The position numbers and the translations under genes were made by a program. Positions 1 through 7,934 of a stretch of 64,000 bases of DNA are shown here, one piece after another (the stretch's first letter is position 1; each line of letters opens with the position of its first letter). A model generated the notes under the pieces. That model was not told the DNA's origin. It did not search any database and saw only the letters and a list, made by a program, of their open reading frames with translations. Source of the stretch: Antarcticirhabdus aurantiaca (GTDB lineage Bacteria > Pseudomonadota > Alphaproteobacteria > Rhizobiales > Rhizobiaceae); NCBI RefSeq assembly GCF_009765365.1, contig NZ_VTOM01000010.1:124001-188000 (forward strand), read 5' to 3'.

Positions 1-888
1 CGCGGCTCGATGAACCTCAGCGTCAAGGACGGCGGACTGCCGCCGGATTCGGTGGTGCAGGACGAGGACGAGATCCTCGCCGACTGCGAGCGGCTGATCG
101 GGCGGCATCACGACCTCTCCGAAGGCGCGATGGTGCGGATTGCCCTCGCGCCCTGCTCGCCCTTCTCGGTGACGAAGAGCCTTATGCGGCAGAGCGCCGA
201 GCTGGCCGAGCGCCACGACTGCCGGCTCCACACGCATCTCGGCGAGACGGAGGACGAGAACCGGTTCTGCGAGGAGGTGTTCGGGTGCCGGCCGGTGGAC
301 TACCTGGAGGAGGTGGGATGGCTCGGCACCCGCACCTGGCTCGCGCACGGCATCCACTTCACCACGGAGGAGTGCCGGCGGCTGGGCGCGCACAAGGTCG
401 GCGTCTGCCACTGCCCGGCCTCGAACGCGGTGCTCGCCTCCGGCTTCTGCCCGGTGAATGAATTGCGGGCGGCCGGCTCGCCGGTGGGGCTCGGCGTCGA
501 CGGCTCGGCCTCCAACGACGCGTCGAACCTCATTGAGGCGGCGCGGCATGCGCTGATGGTGGGGCGGCTGAACTACCGCTCGGCCGAGGCCGTGACGGCG
601 CGCGACGTGCTGCGGATGGGCACGGAGGGCTCGGCGGCGTGCCTGGGGCGCGACGACATCGGACGCATCGCGGTGGGCATGCAGGCCGACCTCGCATTGT
701 TCCGGCTGGACGAGCTGCGCTTCTCGGGGGCGCACGATCCGATCGCCGCGCTGGTGTTGTGCGGAGCGACACGGGCGGACCGGGTGATGGTCCGAGGTGA
801 TTGGCGGGTCGTGGACGGGCTGCCGGTGGGCGTGGATGTCGAGCGGCTGAGACGCGAGCACGGGGCGGCGGCGCTGCAGTTCGCGTGA
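1..888 (+). CDS. 8-oxoguanine deaminase, C-terminal part (cut by window edge)
   Basis: Amidohydrolase-family deaminase, open from the first base of the window, so the N-terminus lies outside (295 residues seen; the family is usually about 450). Visible motifs are HTHLGE (metal/substrate His), AHGIHF, the CPASN motif typical of the AtzA/TrzN/8-oxoguanine deaminase branch, and GLGVDGSASND carrying the catalytic Asp. The family hydrolyses 8-oxoguanine or related aminopurines to the oxo-purine plus ammonia; 8-oxoguanine would give urate, which fits the purine degradation genes that follow. The ATG at position 10 is an internal Met. The exact substrate could also be another aminated heterocycle (hydroxyatrazine-like), because the subfamilies are similar. 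Confidence 0.85.
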   Translation, partial: RGSMNLSVKDGGLPPDSVVQDEDEILADCERLIGRHHDLSEGAMVRIALAPCSPFSVTKSLMRQSAELAERHDCRLHTHLGETEDENRFCEEVFGCRPVDYLEEVGWLGTRTWLAHGIHFTTEECRRLGAHKVGVCHCPASNAVLASGFCPVNELRAAGSPVGLGVDGSASNDASNLIEAARHALMVGRLNYRSAEAVTARDVLRMGTEGSAACLGRDDIGRIAVGMQADLALFRLDELRFSGAHDPIAALVLCGATRADRVMVRGDWRVVDGLPVGVDVERLRREHGAAALQFA

Positions 889-919
889 CATTTCGCGGCA
901 GGACCGGAAGAGGCGCCGA

Positions 920-979
920 ACCCTCTCCCGTTTCGGGAGAGGGTGGCTGCGATGCGGAGGCATCGCGGCCGGGTGAGGG
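920..979 (-). repeat. REP-like intergenic palindromic repeat, copy A
   Basis: An 11-bp perfect hairpin (ACCCTCTCCCG, loop TTT, then its complement) at 920-944 is followed by a degenerate linker and GGGTGAGGG. This is the reverse orientation of the repeat seen in copies B, C, E and F. The linker of this copy is diverged. Confidence 0.6.
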
Positions 980-1063
980 CTTCGTAGGGCGCAGGCGGGT
1001 CCGCGGACGAAGTATGCCAGCGGTTCAGCTGCGTGGCGCCGCAAACGGTCGAGCCAGCTGGAT

Positions 1064-1110
1064 ACCCTCATCCGCCCCTACGGGGCACCTTCTCCCGGAA
1101 CGGGAGAAGG
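1064..1110 (+). repeat. REP-like intergenic palindromic repeat, copy B
   Basis: Reads ACCCTCATCCGCCCC, a tight inner hairpin (GCCCC-TA-CGGGGC), then CACCTTCTCCCG-GAA-CGGGAGAAGG. It has the two-hairpin layout common between genes in Hyphomicrobiales genomes and the same orientation as copy C. Confidence 0.7.
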
Positions 1111-1138
1111 GGGCGGTGGACGCGTCGCGACCTTCGAG

Positions 1139-1182
1139 CCCTCATCCGCCTGCCGGCACCTTCTCCCCGGAGGGGAGAAGGG
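1139..1182 (+). repeat. REP-like intergenic palindromic repeat, copy C
   Basis: Starts CCCTCATCCGCC, then TGCCGGCA, then the hairpin CTTCTCCCC-GG-AGGGGAGAAG. It ends 20 bases before the gcd stop codon and may act as its transcription end. Confidence 0.7.
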
Positions 1183-1201
1183 AGCAGCGTCGCCGCCCCG
1201 C

Positions 1202-3859
1202 CTACTGCGGCAGGGCGTAGGCGATCACCGCGTCGCCGCGCTTGGTGCCGAGCGAGCCGTGGCCGCCTGCCGTCACCACTAGGAACTGGCGGCCGCCCTC
1301 TTCGTAGGTCATCGGCGTCGACTGGCCGCCGGCGGGAAGGCGGGCCTTCCAGACCTCGGCACCGGTCGTCACGTCGTAGCCGCGCACGTAATAGTCGATC
1401 GTGCCGGAGTAGAAGGCGAGACCGGACGCGGTGAGGACCGCGCCGCCGAGGCCCGGGACACCCATCGGAATGGGTAGCGGCACCGGCGTCAGGTCGCGGA
1501 CCGTGCCGTTCTTGTGCATCCAGCGGATCTCGCCGGTGGAAAGGTCAGCGCCCGCGACGTAGCCCCAAGGCGGCGCCTGGCAAGGAACGCCGATCGGCGA
1601 CATGAACGGGCCCATCTCGACGGCATAAGGGGCTCCGAAGTTCTCGTTGAGGGCCGGCAGCGGGCCTTCCGGCGCGCCGTCGGTGACCACGAGCGCGTCG
1701 GGGTTCGGGCGCGGGATCAGCTTGGAGGTGAAGGCGAGATAGGTCGGCGTCGCGAAGACCATCTGGCGCACTGGGTCGACGGCGACCGAGCCCCAGTTGA
1801 AGACGCCGAAATTGCCGGGATAGATGATCGAACCTTCCAGGCTCGGCGGCGTGAAGCGGCCCTCGTAACGATGCTGATGGAAGGCGATGCGGCAGGCGAG
1901 CTGGTCGAACAGCGTCGCGCCCCACATGTCCGTCTCGGTCAGTGCCGGCGGGTTGAAGGACAGGGCCGAGTGCGGCTGCGTCGGTGCCGTGAAGTCGCCG
2001 GGGACGGCGCCCTGGGGCGCTGGCTCCTCGCGCACGGGCAGGATCGGCTCGCCGGTTTCGCGGTTGAGCACGAAGAGCTCGCCCTGCTTGGTCGGCTGGA
2101 TGAGGGCGGGGACCCGCTGGCCGTCGCGCTCGATGTCGAAGAGCGTCGGTTGGGAGGGAACGTCGTAGTCCCAAAGGTCGTGGTGGACGGTCTGGAAGTG
2201 CCAGGCCACTGTGCCGTCGCTGATGCGCAACGCGACGACCGACGAGGAGAAGCGCTCGACGTTCTCGGAGCGGTCGCCGCCGAACTGGTCCGGCGGCTGG
2301 TTGCCGAGCGGCACGTAGACGAGCCCCAGCGCCTCGTCGACGCTCATGATCGACCAGGAGTTCGGCGAGTTCGGCGTGTAGGCCTCGCCCGGCTGGAGGG
2401 GGGCGGTGTCTACCGGATTGCCGGAATCCCAGTTCCAGACGAGGTCGCCGGAGGGGATGGAATAGGCGCGGATGACGCCCGAAGGCTCGGTGGTCGACAC
2501 GTTGTCGAGAACGGTGCCCCCGACGATCACCCGGTCGCCGAGGACGATGGCCGGCGAGGTCGAGTAATAGGAGCCGGGATTGATGTAGGGCATGCCGTTC
2601 CACAGATCGACCTGCCCGTCGCCGCCGCCGAAATTGGCGCAGACCGAGCCGGTCTCGGGATCGAGCGCGACGAGGCGGCCGTCGGCGGTGGCCATGAACA
2701 GCATGGCGTCGCAGAAGGGCACGGTGCGCTGGACGCTGGCCGCGAGCGGCAGGTTGCCGACCGGCGAGCGCGGGTCGGTGGGCGGCAGCGTGCCGCTGTC
2801 GGGGAGCGGCGGGGTTTCCTGGAAGGTTGAGGGCTCGTTGCTGCGCTGCGCCTCGGCCGGAGACTCGGACGAGCCGGTGGTGGCGGTCGCGGGCGGCGAG
2901 GTCTCGGATCCCGGCGTCTGGGGCGCGACGGCGGCCTGAGCGACCTGCGTGGCGGCGGCAGGTGCGTCGAGGGCGGCACTCGGCGCGGGCGGGGCGAGGC
3001 CCGTCGGCGGCTTGTAGGACACGCCGCGGCAGGTGAGGTGTTGGAGCGCCAGCTCGCCGCGGATCTGCAGGTCGGTGCGCCACACCTCGGCGCCCGTGCC
3101 CGCGTCGAGGGCGACGATGGCCTGGTGCGGCGTGCACAGGAAGAGCCGGTTGCCGACCTTCAGGGGCACGGACTGGAAGGTCGTCTCCTCCGGATCGTTG
3201 GGCTGGGACACGTCACCGGTGTTGTACTGCCAGGCGACCTGGAGATCGGACACGTTCTCGGGGGTGATCTGGCCGAGCGGCGAGTAGCGCTGACCGTCCG
3301 AGGTGCGGCCATAGGCCTGCCAGCCCTCCGCTGGAACGCCGCGCGGGTCGGGTTGCGGACCGTTCGCCGTTTCGATGCGGCCCTCGATGCGGTGCTGGTC
3401 GAGGAAGAGGCTGGCGAGCGCGCCGACGAGCGCCACGGCGAGAACGGCGGTGAGCGCGAGGCCGGCGCCGCGGAAGGCGGAGGGTTGGGGCGTGCGGCCG
3501 TCGAGGGCGTCGGCGACCGTGGTGATGCCGAGGCGCCGGGTGACCGGCGGCGTGATCAGGAACAGGCCGATGAGGACGACGACGCCGCCGCGCGCGGCGA
3601 GCGGCCACCAGTCGAGGCCGACCTCCCACAGCGCCCAGACGAAGGTGCCGAGCACGAGAAGCGCGTAGACCAGAAGGGCGGCGGGGCGGCGCGCGATGAG
3701 GAGCGCGCCGGTCAGCACGAAGCCGATCCCGGCCGCGAGGTAGTAGAGCGAGCCGCCGAGCCAGGCGAGCCAGCCGCCGCCGGCCAGCAGGACGAGGCCG
3801 AGAACGGCCAGGATGACGCCGACGGTGCTCGTCAGCGCGGTGTGTCGTACCGGTGCCAT
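1202..3859 (-). CDS. gcd: membrane-bound PQQ-dependent glucose (quinoprotein) dehydrogenase
   Basis: An 885-residue protein of the Gcd/quinate dehydrogenase family, which oxidises aldoses such as glucose to gluconolactone in the periplasm and passes electrons to ubiquinone. The N-terminus has five hydrophobic segments (about residues 8-155), then a PQQ beta-propeller with TVHHDLWDYD, PTKQGELFVLNRETGEP, TDMWGATLFDQL and the C-terminal AGGHGSLGTKRGDAVIAYALP, all closely resembling E. coli Gcd. Unusual is a Pro/Ala/Ser/Thr-rich insert of about 85 residues (roughly 285-370) between CRGVSYK and PFCDAML, where E. coli Gcd has only about 15 residues. The start ATG at 3859 leads straight into the first membrane segment. 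It stands alone on the minus strand between purine genes. The cofactor genes (pqq) are not in the window. Confidence 0.92.
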   Translation of the reverse strand: MAPVRHTALTSTVGVILAVLGLVLLAGGGWLAWLGGSLYYLAAGIGFVLTGALLIARRPAALLVYALLVLGTFVWALWEVGLDWWPLAARGGVVVLIGLFLITPPVTRRLGITTVADALDGRTPQPSAFRGAGLALTAVLAVALVGALASLFLDQHRIEGRIETANGPQPDPRGVPAEGWQAYGRTSDGQRYSPLGQITPENVSDLQVAWQYNTGDVSQPNDPEETTFQSVPLKVGNRLFLCTPHQAIVALDAGTGAEVWRTDLQIRGELALQHLTCRGVSYKPPTGLAPPAPSAALDAPAAATQVAQAAVAPQTPGSETSPPATATTGSSESPAEAQRSNEPSTFQETPPLPDSGTLPPTDPRSPVGNLPLAASVQRTVPFCDAMLFMATADGRLVALDPETGSVCANFGGGDGQVDLWNGMPYINPGSYYSTSPAIVLGDRVIVGGTVLDNVSTTEPSGVIRAYSIPSGDLVWNWDSGNPVDTAPLQPGEAYTPNSPNSWSIMSVDEALGLVYVPLGNQPPDQFGGDRSENVERFSSSVVALRISDGTVAWHFQTVHHDLWDYDVPSQPTLFDIERDGQRVPALIQPTKQGELFVLNRETGEPILPVREEPAPQGAVPGDFTAPTQPHSALSFNPPALTETDMWGATLFDQLACRIAFHQHRYEGRFTPPSLEGSIIYPGNFGVFNWGSVAVDPVRQMVFATPTYLAFTSKLIPRPNPDALVVTDGAPEGPLPALNENFGAPYAVEMGPFMSPIGVPCQAPPWGYVAGADLSTGEIRWMHKNGTVRDLTPVPLPIPMGVPGLGGAVLTASGLAFYSGTIDYYVRGYDVTTGAEVWKARLPAGGQSTPMTYEEGGRQFLVVTAGGHGSLGTKRGDAVIAYALPQ

Positions 3860-3972
3860 GGTGCCCTTCGCATGTCCCTGTCCGGCCGTGACATGCCGCG
3901 ATGCGAAGAGCGATCAAGAGGCGAATGCCCCGAGCGGCCCACAATCCTCCTGGGGATCGATGTTTGCGCGGC

Positions 3973-4476
3973 TCACGCCTCCAGCGCGAAGGGCTCCGGC
4001 AGGTCGAACTCCTGCAGGTTGTCGCCCGCGCCACCGCGATCGACGACGAGGAAGTCCGACACGTCGCCGAGGGCGATCAGCGGATGGTGCCAGGTGCTGC
4101 GCGCGTAGGAGACGCCCTGGCCGTCGGCGGCGAGGAAGGCGAGCGGAGCGCCGGGACGGCCGTCCTCGTCATGTGCCACGACGACGAGGTAGGGGCGGGG
4201 CGACAGCGGCACGAAGGCCTGGGAGCCGAGGGGATGGCGCTCCAGCATGGTGATCGTGACGGGCAGCGTGAACGGCTTGCCGCGGAAGATCGAGATGAGC
4301 GGACGGCCGCCTTCGGACGACACGTCGACGGGGGCGATGTCGTGGAAGCGGGTCGTTGTGCCCTTGTTGATTAGGCGGATCTCGGAGGCGTTGTCGGTCT
4401 CGATCACCTCGCCGAAGGGGCGGAAGGCGTCGGCGGTGAGGGGAACGGCGCGCAGGAGCTTCACGGGCGTGCTCAC
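3973..4476 (-). CDS. allA: ureidoglycolate lyase
   Basis: A 167-residue protein of the AllA family (usual length about 165), which splits ureidoglycolate to glyoxylate and urea at the end of allantoin breakdown. Family segments seen are [10 protein letters not shown] near the N-terminus, [13 protein letters not shown] in the middle and [10 protein letters not shown] near residue 130. The start is a GTG at 4476 that overlaps the stop codon of the upstream allantoinase gene (GTGA), so the two are translationally coupled. The overlap and the collinear N-terminus fix the start. Confidence 0.93.
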   Translation of the reverse strand: MSTPVKLLRAVPLTADAFRPFGEVIETDNASEIRLINKGTTTRFHDIAPVDVSSEGGRPLISIFRGKPFTLPVTITMLERHPLGSQAFVPLSPRPYLVVVAHDEDGRPGAPLAFLAADGQGVSYARSTWHHPLIALGDVSDFLVVDRGGAGDNLQEFDLPEPFALEA

Positions 4477-5894
4477 GCGCCGAAGATCGCGCGCACGCGG
4501 AAGGCCGCGATCGTCTCGACCTCGCGCGCGGCGGTGGCGAGCTCCGTCTCGCGGTCGTTGGGAAGGCGGCGCTCGAAGGCGGCGAGGATGTCGCCCTTCG
4601 TCAGGCCCTTGACCGCGATGATGAAGGGGAAGCCGAACTTCTCCTGATAGGCCGTGTTGAGTTCGGTGAAGCGTGTCAGCTCCTCGGGTGTGAGGCGGTC
4701 GAGCCCGGCGCCTTTCTGCTCGGCGGAGGAGTCGGCGGTGAGGTTGCCGGCCAGCGCCATCTTGCCCGCGAGGTCGGGATGGGCCTTGAGAACGCCGAGA
4801 CGCTCCTCGGGGCTGGCTCGGCGGAAGGCTGCGTTGAGCGCGCCGGAAAGGCCGGCGGGCGAATCGTGGCCGTCGTGGAGACCGGCGGCGATGGCGCGCG
4901 TCGCGATGAAGGGCGAGTGCTCGAAGACGCCGCCGAAATATTCGACGAACTCGGTCTGCGTCATGCGGCTGGGCTTGAGGGCGGGCGCATAGGGGAAGTG
5001 CTCGCGCCAGTGGCGGGCGATGTCGGCGCGGGTCGCGACCCAGATGTCGTCGTGCGACAGGACGTAGTCGAGGAAGCGCTCCAGCGCCGCGGCCCGGCCC
5101 GGACGCCCGACGAGCCGGCAGTGAAGGCCGACATTGAACATCTTCGGCGCGCCGGCCCGGCCCTCGGCGAGGAGCACGTCGACAGAGTCCTTGAGGTAGG
5201 TGAAGAACTGCTCGCCCGTGTTGAACCCTTGCGGCGTCGCGAAGCGCATGTCGTTGGAGTCGAGCGTGTAGGGCAGGATCAGGAGCGGCCCGGCTTCGCA
5301 TTCCTGCCAATAGGGCAGGTCGTCGGCATAGGCGTCCGACGAATACAGGAAAGACCCGTTCTCGGCGGCGAGCTCCAGCGTGTGCTGCGAGGAGCGGCCG
5401 GTGTACCAGCCGAGCGGCGCCTCGCCGGTGACCGCCTTGTGAATCTCGATCGCCTCCTCCATGTGGCGGCGCTCGTCCTCGCGGCTGTAGTCGCGATAGT
5501 CGATCCACTTCAAACCGTGGCTGGCAATCTCCCAACCGGCTTCGATCATCGCCGCGACCTGCTCGGGCGAGCGCTCCAGGGCCGTCGCGACGCCGTAGAC
5601 GGTGACGGGCATCTGGCGGGCCGTGAACATGCGCCAGAGCCGCCAGAAGCCGGCGCGCGCGCCGTATTCGTAGATCGATTCCATGTTCATGTGGCGCAGC
5701 GCCGGCCAGGGCGCGGCGCCGACGATTTCCGACAGGAAAGCTTCCGACGCCGCGTCACCGTGGATCACCGCGTTCTCGCCGCCCTCCTCGTAGTTCACGA
5801 CGAACTGGACGCAGAGCTTGGCGCCGTTCGGCCACTTGGGATCGGGCGTGGTGCGGCCGTAGCCGCGCAGGTCACGGGGATAGCGGGAGGTCAT
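4473..5894 (-). CDS. bifunctional allantoinase / OHCU decarboxylase (PuuE-UraD fusion)
   Basis: A 473-residue fusion. Residues 1 to about 310 are a cofactor-independent PuuE-type allantoinase of the polysaccharide-deacetylase fold ([41 protein letters not shown]). Residues about 315-473 are UraD, 2-oxo-4-hydroxy-4-carboxy-5-ureidoimidazoline decarboxylase ([31 protein letters not shown]). The protein would make S-allantoin from OHCU and then open it to allantoate. The start ATG at 5894 begins MTSRYPRDL as in the family; the frame stays open far upstream but that part is antisense to uraH/xdhA. The gene overlaps allA by four bases and is divergent from uraH, which supplies its substrate. Confidence 0.93.
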   Translation of the reverse strand: MTSRYPRDLRGYGRTTPDPKWPNGAKLCVQFVVNYEEGGENAVIHGDAASEAFLSEIVGAAPWPALRHMNMESIYEYGARAGFWRLWRMFTARQMPVTVYGVATALERSPEQVAAMIEAGWEIASHGLKWIDYRDYSREDERRHMEEAIEIHKAVTGEAPLGWYTGRSSQHTLELAAENGSFLYSSDAYADDLPYWQECEAGPLLILPYTLDSNDMRFATPQGFNTGEQFFTYLKDSVDVLLAEGRAGAPKMFNVGLHCRLVGRPGRAAALERFLDYVLSHDDIWVATRADIARHWREHFPYAPALKPSRMTQTEFVEYFGGVFEHSPFIATRAIAAGLHDGHDSPAGLSGALNAAFRRASPEERLGVLKAHPDLAGKMALAGNLTADSSAEQKGAGLDRLTPEELTRFTELNTAYQEKFGFPFIIAVKGLTKGDILAAFERRLPNDRETELATAAREVETIAAFRVRAIFGA

Positions 5895-5940
5895 GGAAAG
5901 CAGCCTCGTGGGACGCGTGTCGGGCGAGGGGTATGGCAAA

Positions 5941-5982
5941 TGCGAAAAAGCGGCAAGCACGCCGTGCCGCCCGTTTTTCGCA
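5941..5982. terminator. hairpin with A- and T-tracts inside a divergent promoter region
   Basis: TGCGAAAAA (5941-5949) faces TTTTTCGCA (5974-5982), enclosing GCGGCA (5950-5955) and TGCCGC (5965-5970) with a 9-base loop. Read on the minus strand, towards puuE, the 6-bp GC stem is followed at once by five T residues, the form of an intrinsic terminator 47 bases before the puuE ATG. Read on the plus strand there is a 3-base gap before the T-run. It could be an attenuator in the puuE leader or an insulator between divergent units. Confidence 0.5.
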
Positions 5983-6004
5983 TCACCACCGCCGGTTGGA
6001 ACGG

Positions 6005-6024
6005 GTCCAGCCTTTCCGCTGGAC
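6005..6024. promoter_or_regulatory. 7-bp inverted repeat GTCCAGC-N6-GCTGGAC
   Basis: A perfect 7-bp inverted repeat with a 6-base spacer, halfway between puuE and uraH. It could be an operator half-pair or a leader hairpin. No protein can be assigned to it. Confidence 0.35.
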
Positions 6025-6051
6025 GGGGCGAGGCCCGGCGGTGCAGAGTGG

Positions 6052-6067
6052 TTGACCGGATGGTCAA
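6052..6067. promoter_or_regulatory. candidate operator palindrome TTGACC-GGAT-GGTCAA
   Basis: A perfect 6-bp inverted repeat with a 4-base centre, ending 21 bases before the uraH ATG. The symmetry and spacing are typical of a dimeric helix-turn-helix repressor site, and its place just before uraH-xdhA-xdhB suggests control of the operon by a purine-responsive regulator encoded elsewhere. The left arm TTGACC could also serve as a -35 box. Confidence 0.5.
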
Positions 6068-6088
6068 AAAGCAAGGGAGCGCGCCGAC

Positions 6089-6463
6089 ATGGCCGACTCG
6101 ACCGCCGGTTCCGGCCGGCTGACGACCCACGTTCTCGACACCGCGCTGGGCGTGCCCGCGCGGGGCCTGGGCGTGGAGCTGTTCCGCATCGAGGCGAACG
6201 GGGCGCGCACGAGCCTGAAGGCAACCGAAACGAACGCGGACGGCCGGGCGCCCGAGCCCCTGCTGTCGGAGGCAAGCTTCGCGCACGGGGTCTACGAGCT
6301 GGTGTTCCAGGCCGGAGCCTATCTCGACGGCACGGGGCAGAGCCTGCCGAGCCCGAAGTTCCTGGACGAGGTGGTGATCCGCTTCGGCATCGCCGAGGAC
6401 CGGCACTACCACGTGCCGCTGCTCCTCTCGCCCTTCGGCTATTCGACCTATCGCGGGAGTTGA
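6089..6463 (+). CDS. uraH: 5-hydroxyisourate hydrolase
   Basis: A 124-residue transthyretin-like protein that hydrolyses 5-hydroxyisourate, the product of urate oxidation, to OHCU. It has the three family signatures: [16 protein letters not shown] at the N-terminus, the central Arg-containing strand and the C-terminal [19 protein letters not shown] ending in the diagnostic YRGS. Length is normal (about 110-125). It is the first gene of the plus-strand operon, with xdhA only 7 bases downstream, and is divergent from the fused puuE-uraD that takes its product. The AAGGGAG before the ATG supports this start. Confidence 0.95.
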   Translation: MADSTAGSGRLTTHVLDTALGVPARGLGVELFRIEANGARTSLKATETNADGRAPEPLLSEASFAHGVYELVFQAGAYLDGTGQSLPSPKFLDEVVIRFGIAEDRHYHVPLLLSPFGYSTYRGS

Positions 6464-6470
6464 GCGAGGC

Positions 6471-7934
6471 ATGATGGCGCACGAGAAGGGGCCGATCCGC
6501 TATCTCCTCAACGGGCGCGAGCGCGTGATCGAGGGCGTGAAGCCGACGACGACGATCCTGGAGCACCTGCGCCGCGCCGAGCGGCTGACGGGCACGAAGG
6601 AGGGCTGCGCGGAAGGCGACTGCGGCGCCTGCACCGTGATGCTGTCGGAGCCCGACGGCGCGGGCGGCATCCGCCGCCGGGCGGTGAACGCCTGCATCCA
6701 GTTCGTGCCGGCGCTGCACGGGCGCTCGGTCGAGACGATCGAGGCGATCGGCGGGCAAGGGCTCGCGCCCGTCCAGGCGGCGATGGTGAACAGCCATGCG
6801 AGCCAGTGCGGCTTCTGCACGCCGGGCTTCGCCATGCAGCTCCACGTCGGCTGGCTGAACGGCGAGATCGCCGATCGCCAGTCGGTGAAGGACCTCGTTT
6901 CCGGCAATCTTTGCCGCTGCACGGGCTACGGGCCGATCGTGGACGCCGGGCTGTCGCTGGCGGGACAGGCCCCGCCGCTGGACGCCGCGGCGGACGCGGC
7001 GCTGGCGGAGCGGCTGGCGGCGCTCGGCGGCGAGGCGATGCTCGCCTACGAGGCGCCCGGCGGGCGCTGGTTCGCGCCGCGCGACGTCGACGAGCTGGCG
7101 GACACCTATGCCGCCCATCCCGATGCCGTCCTGATCTCCGGGGCGACGGATGTGGGCCTGTGGGTCACGAAGCAGCAGCGGGAACTGCCGCTCCTCATCG
7201 ACGTGTCGCGGGTCTGGGACCTGCGCCAGGTGGAGGAGGCGCCGGGGCGCACGATCTTCGGGGCGGGCGTCAGCCACGCGGCGGCGATTTCCGCGCTGAC
7301 GCGCATCCATCCCGATCTCGGCGAGGTGATGCGGCGCTTCGCCGGCCATCAGATCCGGGCGATGGGAACGCTGGGCGGCAACATCGCCAACGGCTCGCCG
7401 ATCGGCGACCTCGCGCCCTGCTTCATCGCCCTCGGCGCCGGGCTGCACCTCCGGATGGGCGATTCCATGCGGGGGCTGCGGCTGGAGGACTTCTTCCTCG
7501 ACTACGGCAAGCAAGACCGGCGGCCGGGCGAGTTCGTCGCGGCGATCGACGTGCCGGACCTGGGAAACAACGAGGCGTTCTTCGCGCGCAAGATCTCGAA
7601 GCGCTTCGATTCGGACATCTCGGCCGTCATGGCCGCTTTCCGGCTGAAGATCGAAGGCGGAATCGTCACGGACGCCGCGCTTGCCTTCGGCGGCATGGCG
7701 GGGACGCCGAAGCGCGCCAAGGCGGCCGAAGCGGCGCTGATCGGGCAGGCGTTCGGGGCCGAAGCTGCAGGCCGCGCCGCGGCGGCGCTTGCGAAGGACT
7801 TCGCGCCGCTGACGGACATACGGGCATCGAGCCGCTACCGGCTGGAGGCGGCGGGCAACCTCATCCGGCGCTTCGCGGCCGAGCACGAGGGCGGGCGCAA
7901 CGACCTCTTCGCGGTCACGGCGGAGGTCGCGTGA
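6471..7934 (+). CDS. xdhA: xanthine dehydrogenase small subunit (2Fe-2S and FAD)
   Basis: A 487-residue XdhA. The first domain binds two 2Fe-2S clusters: C46, C51, C54 and C75 for the plant-type cluster, and C113, C116, C148 and C150 (CGFC and CRC) for the second. Residues from about 190 are the FAD-binding domain (LISGATDVGLWVTKQ, MGTLGGNIANGSPIGD), with the CO-dehydrogenase flavoprotein C-terminal domain at the end. It passes electrons from the molybdenum centre of XdhB to NAD+. The start is the first of two adjacent ATGs (6471 and 6474). Its stop overlaps the xdhB ATG by one base. Confidence 0.95.
   Translation: MMAHEKGPIRYLLNGRERVIEGVKPTTTILEHLRRAERLTGTKEGCAEGDCGACTVMLSEPDGAGGIRRRAVNACIQFVPALHGRSVETIEAIGGQGLAPVQAAMVNSHASQCGFCTPGFAMQLHVGWLNGEIADRQSVKDLVSGNLCRCTGYGPIVDAGLSLAGQAPPLDAAADAALAERLAALGGEAMLAYEAPGGRWFAPRDVDELADTYAAHPDAVLISGATDVGLWVTKQQRELPLLIDVSRVWDLRQVEEAPGRTIFGAGVSHAAAISALTRIHPDLGEVMRRFAGHQIRAMGTLGGNIANGSPIGDLAPCFIALGAGLHLRMGDSMRGLRLEDFFLDYGKQDRRPGEFVAAIDVPDLGNNEAFFARKISKRFDSDISAVMAAFRLKIEGGIVTDAALAFGGMAGTPKRAKAAEAALIGQAFGAEAAGRAAAALAKDFAPLTDIRASSRYRLEAAGNLIRRFAAEHEGGRNDLFAVTAEVA

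Larger units (their letters stand above)
889..1201. other. gene-free stretch holding three intergenic repeat copies
   Basis: The 313 bases between the deaminase stop and the gcd stop hold no credible gene. They contain three copies of the palindromic repeat annotated separately (920-979, 1064-1110, 1139-1182). These probably serve as the transcription end of both convergent genes, since no hairpin with a T-tract is seen. Confidence 0.6.
5895..6088. promoter_or_regulatory. divergent puuE-allA / uraH-xdhAB control region
   Basis: These 194 bases must hold the promoters for both purine operons. They carry three inverted repeats (5941-5982, 6005-6024 and 6052-6067), each annotated separately. 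A Shine-Dalgarno-like AAGGGAG lies 8-14 bases before the uraH ATG. I could not fix sigma-70 boxes with confidence. Confidence 0.6.

Noticed and set aside
6005-6009. GGAAC at 5998-6002 before uraH as an EcfG promoter.
   Set aside because: No CGTT follows at 16 or 17 bases; the expected position reads CTGG.
4654-6122. Plus-strand open frames across the allantoinase gene.
   Set aside because: They are antisense to a gene whose two domains and overlap with allA are unambiguous.
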